64,000 nucleotides of DNA from UBA10349 sp003485905. Lineage in GTDB: Bacteria; Pseudomonadota; Gammaproteobacteria; Arenicellales; Arenicellaceae. Shown here one piece after another: positions 61,340 to 64,000 of this stretch (the first letter of the stretch is position 1; each line of letters begins with the position of its first letter). The stretch is taken from NCBI GenBank assembly GCA_943787185.1, contig CALSLL010000003.1, positions 1 to 64,000 on the forward strand, written 5' to 3'. Under the pieces are notes generated by a model. It worked only from the letters and a program-made list of their open reading frames with translations. It searched no databases and was not told the DNA's origin. The position numbers and the translations under genes were made by a program.

Positions 61340-62344
61340 ATGATTTACGCACGTATCACTATATATATTTCCCGTTTAATATCATTGTTATTGATCGGAG
61401 GCTTGATAGGAACAGTTCAGGCACAGGATATAACCGGTGAAATTGCTCAAGCAGCCGCGCCGTATGTTGCTATCGATAAAACCCTTTCGGAATCAGGAGC
61501 CAGTTGGCAAATACATTTAGTGCAAACTCGAGACGAGATTTACGTGCCGATTGGCGTACGCAAACCTGAAGGCGATGGGCCGTTTCCAATGATTCTGATT
61601 GGTTCCGGGCAAGGTCGAGAGGGTATCCTAAAAATCGAGCAATCGATGGATCGTTTTGAGGAACTAATGGGGCGCCTGGTGGATCGCGGCTATGTGGCTG
61701 CATTTATAAACTTCCGCAATGAAGTACCGTTTTACTATAATAAAATTTCCGGGGCAGGACTTTTAGAAGATAATGTTAGCGGTAGTAACCGTACGCTGCA
61801 GTCCGTATCCACGCTGGATTCAGATGATTATGTCTCTATCGTAGAGCACGCCAAAGCGCTGCCTTATACTGATCCAAACGGAATTGGCGCGATTGGCAGT
61901 AGCCATAGTGGTGAAATCATCTTGAAAGGCACTGCGGTTATTGAACTCGGTGCTGCAGTTCCTGCTGAGCCAGCGGCGATAGAATATTTGGGCATGGATA
62001 TTAGCAAGGCACCGCGCGACGCATCAGGTCGCGAACTGCAAATGCAAGATGTTGAAGCGGTTAAGGTGATTGCGGACAAAACAGCCACTATGCGCAGAGC
62101 CAGCACGATCACTACGCCGTTACTCGTAATCGGCCGTGATACTGATCATCTTCAAGGTATTTTTCGGCTAAGTTACGAGTGGATAAAAGAAGCCGGTAAA
62201 GACGTCACCTGGGAATCTTTTAATCACCCGGAACATGGCTTTGCTTTGTTAGGCAAAGTTGAAGGGCAAGAATTTGAAGTAGACGAAACACAAGAAGAAG
62301 TGTTTGCGCTTTATATGAAGTTTTTTGACGAACACCTTAAATAG
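61340..62344 (+). CDS. Exported dienelactone-hydrolase-like alpha/beta hydrolase
   Basis: 334 aa. Signal peptide ends VQA (about residue 28). Alpha/beta hydrolase with nucleophile GSSHSG, acid candidate in IGRDTDHL, and His in HPEHGFA. The layout PEGDGPFPMILIGSGQGR near residue 76 is common in acyl-peptidase/dienelactone-type enzymes. RBS GAGG 8 bases upstream. 42 bp before the aldo/keto reductase, likely one operon. Confidence 0.85.
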   Translation: MIYARITIYISRLISLLLIGGLIGTVQAQDITGEIAQAAAPYVAIDKTLSESGASWQIHLVQTRDEIYVPIGVRKPEGDGPFPMILIGSGQGREGILKIEQSMDRFEELMGRLVDRGYVAAFINFRNEVPFYYNKISGAGLLEDNVSGSNRTLQSVSTLDSDDYVSIVEHAKALPYTDPNGIGAIGSSHSGEIILKGTAVIELGAAVPAEPAAIEYLGMDISKAPRDASGRELQMQDVEAVKVIADKTATMRRASTITTPLLVIGRDTDHLQGIFRLSYEWIKEAGKDVTWESFNHPEHGFALLGKVEGQEFEVDETQEEVFALYMKFFDEHLK

Positions 62345-62386
62345 CGAAGCGAAGGTAAACTAGATAAACTTTTACTATGAGAAACC

Positions 62387-63298
62387 ATGAATAGAAGAAA
62401 TCTTCTGAAACTGACGGCTGCGGGATCATTGCTTTCCCTCGCTGATCTAGCTCGAGCAGCAGACGTCGATATACTAATGAAACGTATTCCAGCTACTGGA
62501 GAGCAAGTGCCGGTAATTGGTATGGGTACGTTTAAGGTATTCGAAATCGGTGACGATCTGGCACTGCGTGATCAGCATACTGAAGTAATGAGAACTTTCT
62601 TCAACATGGGTGGTTACATGATCGATACCTCACCGATGTATAACGTAGCCGAAGATGTTATCGGTTATGCGTTAGAAAGAATCGGCCGCCCTGAGGGGTT
62701 AATTTCATCTACAAAAGTATGGAATACAACCGCTGATCGAAGTCGGGCGCAATTTGAAAAATCCCTACAATCTTGGGACGTCGACGCTTTTGATATTTTC
62801 ATGGTACACAATGTTGATGTCTGGAAAGACCATGTTGATACTGTAAAATCATATAAAGACAGTGGCGAGATCCGATATCTGGGCATTAGCACATCCCACG
62901 GTCGTGAAGCTGCTGAACTTGAACGTTTGATGGCAACTGAACCGTTGGATTTTGTGCAGCTTACCTACAATATACTGGACCGAGCTGTAGAAGAGCGACT
63001 TCTTCCACTGGCGCAAGATCGCGGTATCGCAATCATGGCAAACCGCCCGTTTCAGGGCGGTGAACTTTTTAAGCACGTTACCAATCAGCCACTTCCTGTT
63101 TGGTCAGTAGAGATTAACTGCTCAAATTGGGCGCAGATATTACTAAAATACGTAGTTTCACACCCAGGAGTAACCTGCGCGATACCAGGCACATCACAAG
63201 TCCCTCATATGGTAGAAAACATGGGTGCGTTAAGCGGTGTTTTACCAGATAGCGAAATGAGAGAAACAATGCGCCAACATTTTGAAGCTTTAATATAA
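62387..63298 (+). CDS. Tat-exported aldo/keto reductase
   Basis: 303 aa. Twin-arginine signal MNRRNLLKLTAAGSLLSLA, unusual for an NADPH-dependent enzyme but seen in some periplasmic AKR family members. Catalytic residues in place: Asp in MIDTSPMY with Tyr at the end, Lys in SSTKVW and His in FMVHNVD. C-terminal CAIPGTSQVPHMVENMGAL cofactor segment. Substrate and cofactor supply in the periplasm unknown. Confidence 0.88.
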   Translation: MNRRNLLKLTAAGSLLSLADLARAADVDILMKRIPATGEQVPVIGMGTFKVFEIGDDLALRDQHTEVMRTFFNMGGYMIDTSPMYNVAEDVIGYALERIGRPEGLISSTKVWNTTADRSRAQFEKSLQSWDVDAFDIFMVHNVDVWKDHVDTVKSYKDSGEIRYLGISTSHGREAAELERLMATEPLDFVQLTYNILDRAVEERLLPLAQDRGIAIMANRPFQGGELFKHVTNQPLPVWSVEINCSNWAQILLKYVVSHPGVTCAIPGTSQVPHMVENMGALSGVLPDSEMRETMRQHFEALI

Positions 63299-63324
63299 AA
63301 CTACCGACCAACCGCCTCCTCTCC

Positions 63325-64000
63325 TCAATCTGAGTAAACTACCTCGCCTTCTACTACCGTCATAGTCGAGAATAGGTTCTCGATTTCCTCGACTGGCACG
63401 GTCATGTAATCTCGATTCAAGATCACAAAATCTGCTTGCTTGCCCGGTTCGAGACTTCCAAGAGCGCCCTCTCTAAATAAAAGATAAGCATTGGTTCGGG
63501 TATGCGCCGTTAAAGCGGATTCTCGTGAAACGGTCTCGCCGAACGTAACATCTCCAGATGCTGACCGGCCGCTAACCGCCCAACCAATGGAATGGAATGG
63601 ATTTGGGCTAGCGACGGTCGTGGAATCTGATCCAAGGCCCCAAATACCATTCATTTGTTCGATCGTTCTAATGGGTGGAACACGCATTCCTGCGCGCCCG
63701 TTGCGCTCCGTAGCTTCGGGAGTCGTATTACGAGATGTACCGTGAATTGCAAACACCATGCCCAGGTTACGCGCTCGTGCTATAGATTCTTTGGAAATCC
63801 CATTAGCGTGAGCAATTGTCATTCGCAACTCACCTACTGGCCGAGTTTGGTTAATCTCTTCAAGGACCGATAGCGTGGTTTGAATCTTAGCATCCACATG
63901 CGAGTGTTCATTGGTTTGCCATCCATTATCGATCGCGGCGATAAGAATATTGCGATAGTCTTCTTTGTGCTCATCCGACAATTCCCATGGGGCAGAGCCC
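63325..64000 (-). CDS. YtcJ-like amidohydrolase, C-terminal part
   Basis: The frame is open to the right edge of the window, so the N-terminus is outside. At least 224 residues seen: GAPWELSDEHKEDYRN near the edge, NEHSHVDAKIQTTL, ELRMTIAHANGIS, WGLGSDSTTV and ALGSLEPGKQADFVILNRDYMTVP, characteristic of the metal-dependent YtcJ/Amidohydro_3 group. Lies convergent to the aldo/keto reductase gene. Confidence 0.88.
   Translation of the reverse strand, partial: GSAPWELSDEHKEDYRNILIAAIDNGWQTNEHSHVDAKIQTTLSVLEEINQTRPVGELRMTIAHANGISKESIARARNLGMVFAIHGTSRNTTPEATERNGRAGMRVPPIRTIEQMNGIWGLGSDSTTVASPNPFHSIGWAVSGRSASGDVTFGETVSRESALTAHTRTNAYLLFREGALGSLEPGKQADFVILNRDYMTVPVEEIENLFSTMTVVEGEVVYSD

Noticed and set aside
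1..64000. tRNA, rRNA, CRISPR arrays or prophage genes
   Set aside because: I saw no cloverleaf-type sequence, no regularly spaced direct repeats and no phage structural genes.

Overview
This window looks like chromosomal DNA of a free-living, probably marine gammaproteobacterium. The evidence is a fatty-acid gene cluster in gammaproteobacterial order (rpmF-plsX-fabD-fabG-acpP-fabF-pabC-mltG-tmk, without fabH, as in Pseudomonas), an imuA-imuB-dnaE2 SOS mutagenesis cassette behind a canonical gammaproteobacterial LexA box, and moderate GC content. I cannot name a genus. The many exported AHH-type (DUF6152-like) proteins fit poorly known oligotrophic marine lineages.

Layout. 1-7.4 kb, minus strand: housekeeping fatty-acid, folate and cell-wall cluster. 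7.7-13.4 kb, minus: error-prone polymerase cassette; tandem LexA sites at 13.48-13.51 kb may also drive an unknown 166-aa gene on the plus strand. 14-22 kb: small stress or redox genes (flavin reductase, fasciclin, three tiny membrane proteins, DCC thiol oxidoreductase, SOUL protein, TIGR01777 epimerase, short-chain dehydrogenase, DUF523/DUF1722 protein) separated by a short intergenic repeat. 22.7-23.9 kb: an intact IS30-type element with inverted repeats and a 3-bp target duplication. 24-64 kb: an accessory region of secreted and catabolic enzymes with no recognisable transcription factor. It holds two amidohydrolases broken by single-base shifts, a molybdenum hydroxylase pair, propeller proteins, metallo-beta-lactamase-fold hydrolases, a quinoprotein-type sugar dehydrogenase, alpha/beta hydrolases, an HpsN/HisD-like dehydrogenase with a MatC-type carrier and an MmgE/PrpD protein, an aldo/keto reductase, and one end-of-window amidohydrolase.

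The thread through this region is seven exported proteins whose predicted signal peptidase cut falls exactly before a His-His pair, with an invariant Pro-His about 25-30 residues later. Five are two-domain proteins of about 330-355 aa. At 49.4-50.7 kb the same two domains seem to be encoded by two consecutive genes. The mature N-terminal histidine suggests a copper 'histidine brace' (as in LPMOs and CopC); this is a hypothesis. These proteins sit beside different periplasmic or Tat-exported enzymes, as if each were an accessory part of a separate oxidative or hydrolytic module.

Between 24.1 and 45.5 kb five genes are interrupted: four by one-base frameshifts in homopolymer or near-homopolymer runs and one by an in-frame TAA. 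No such lesion was found in the flanking parts. This is either local gene decay or local assembly error.
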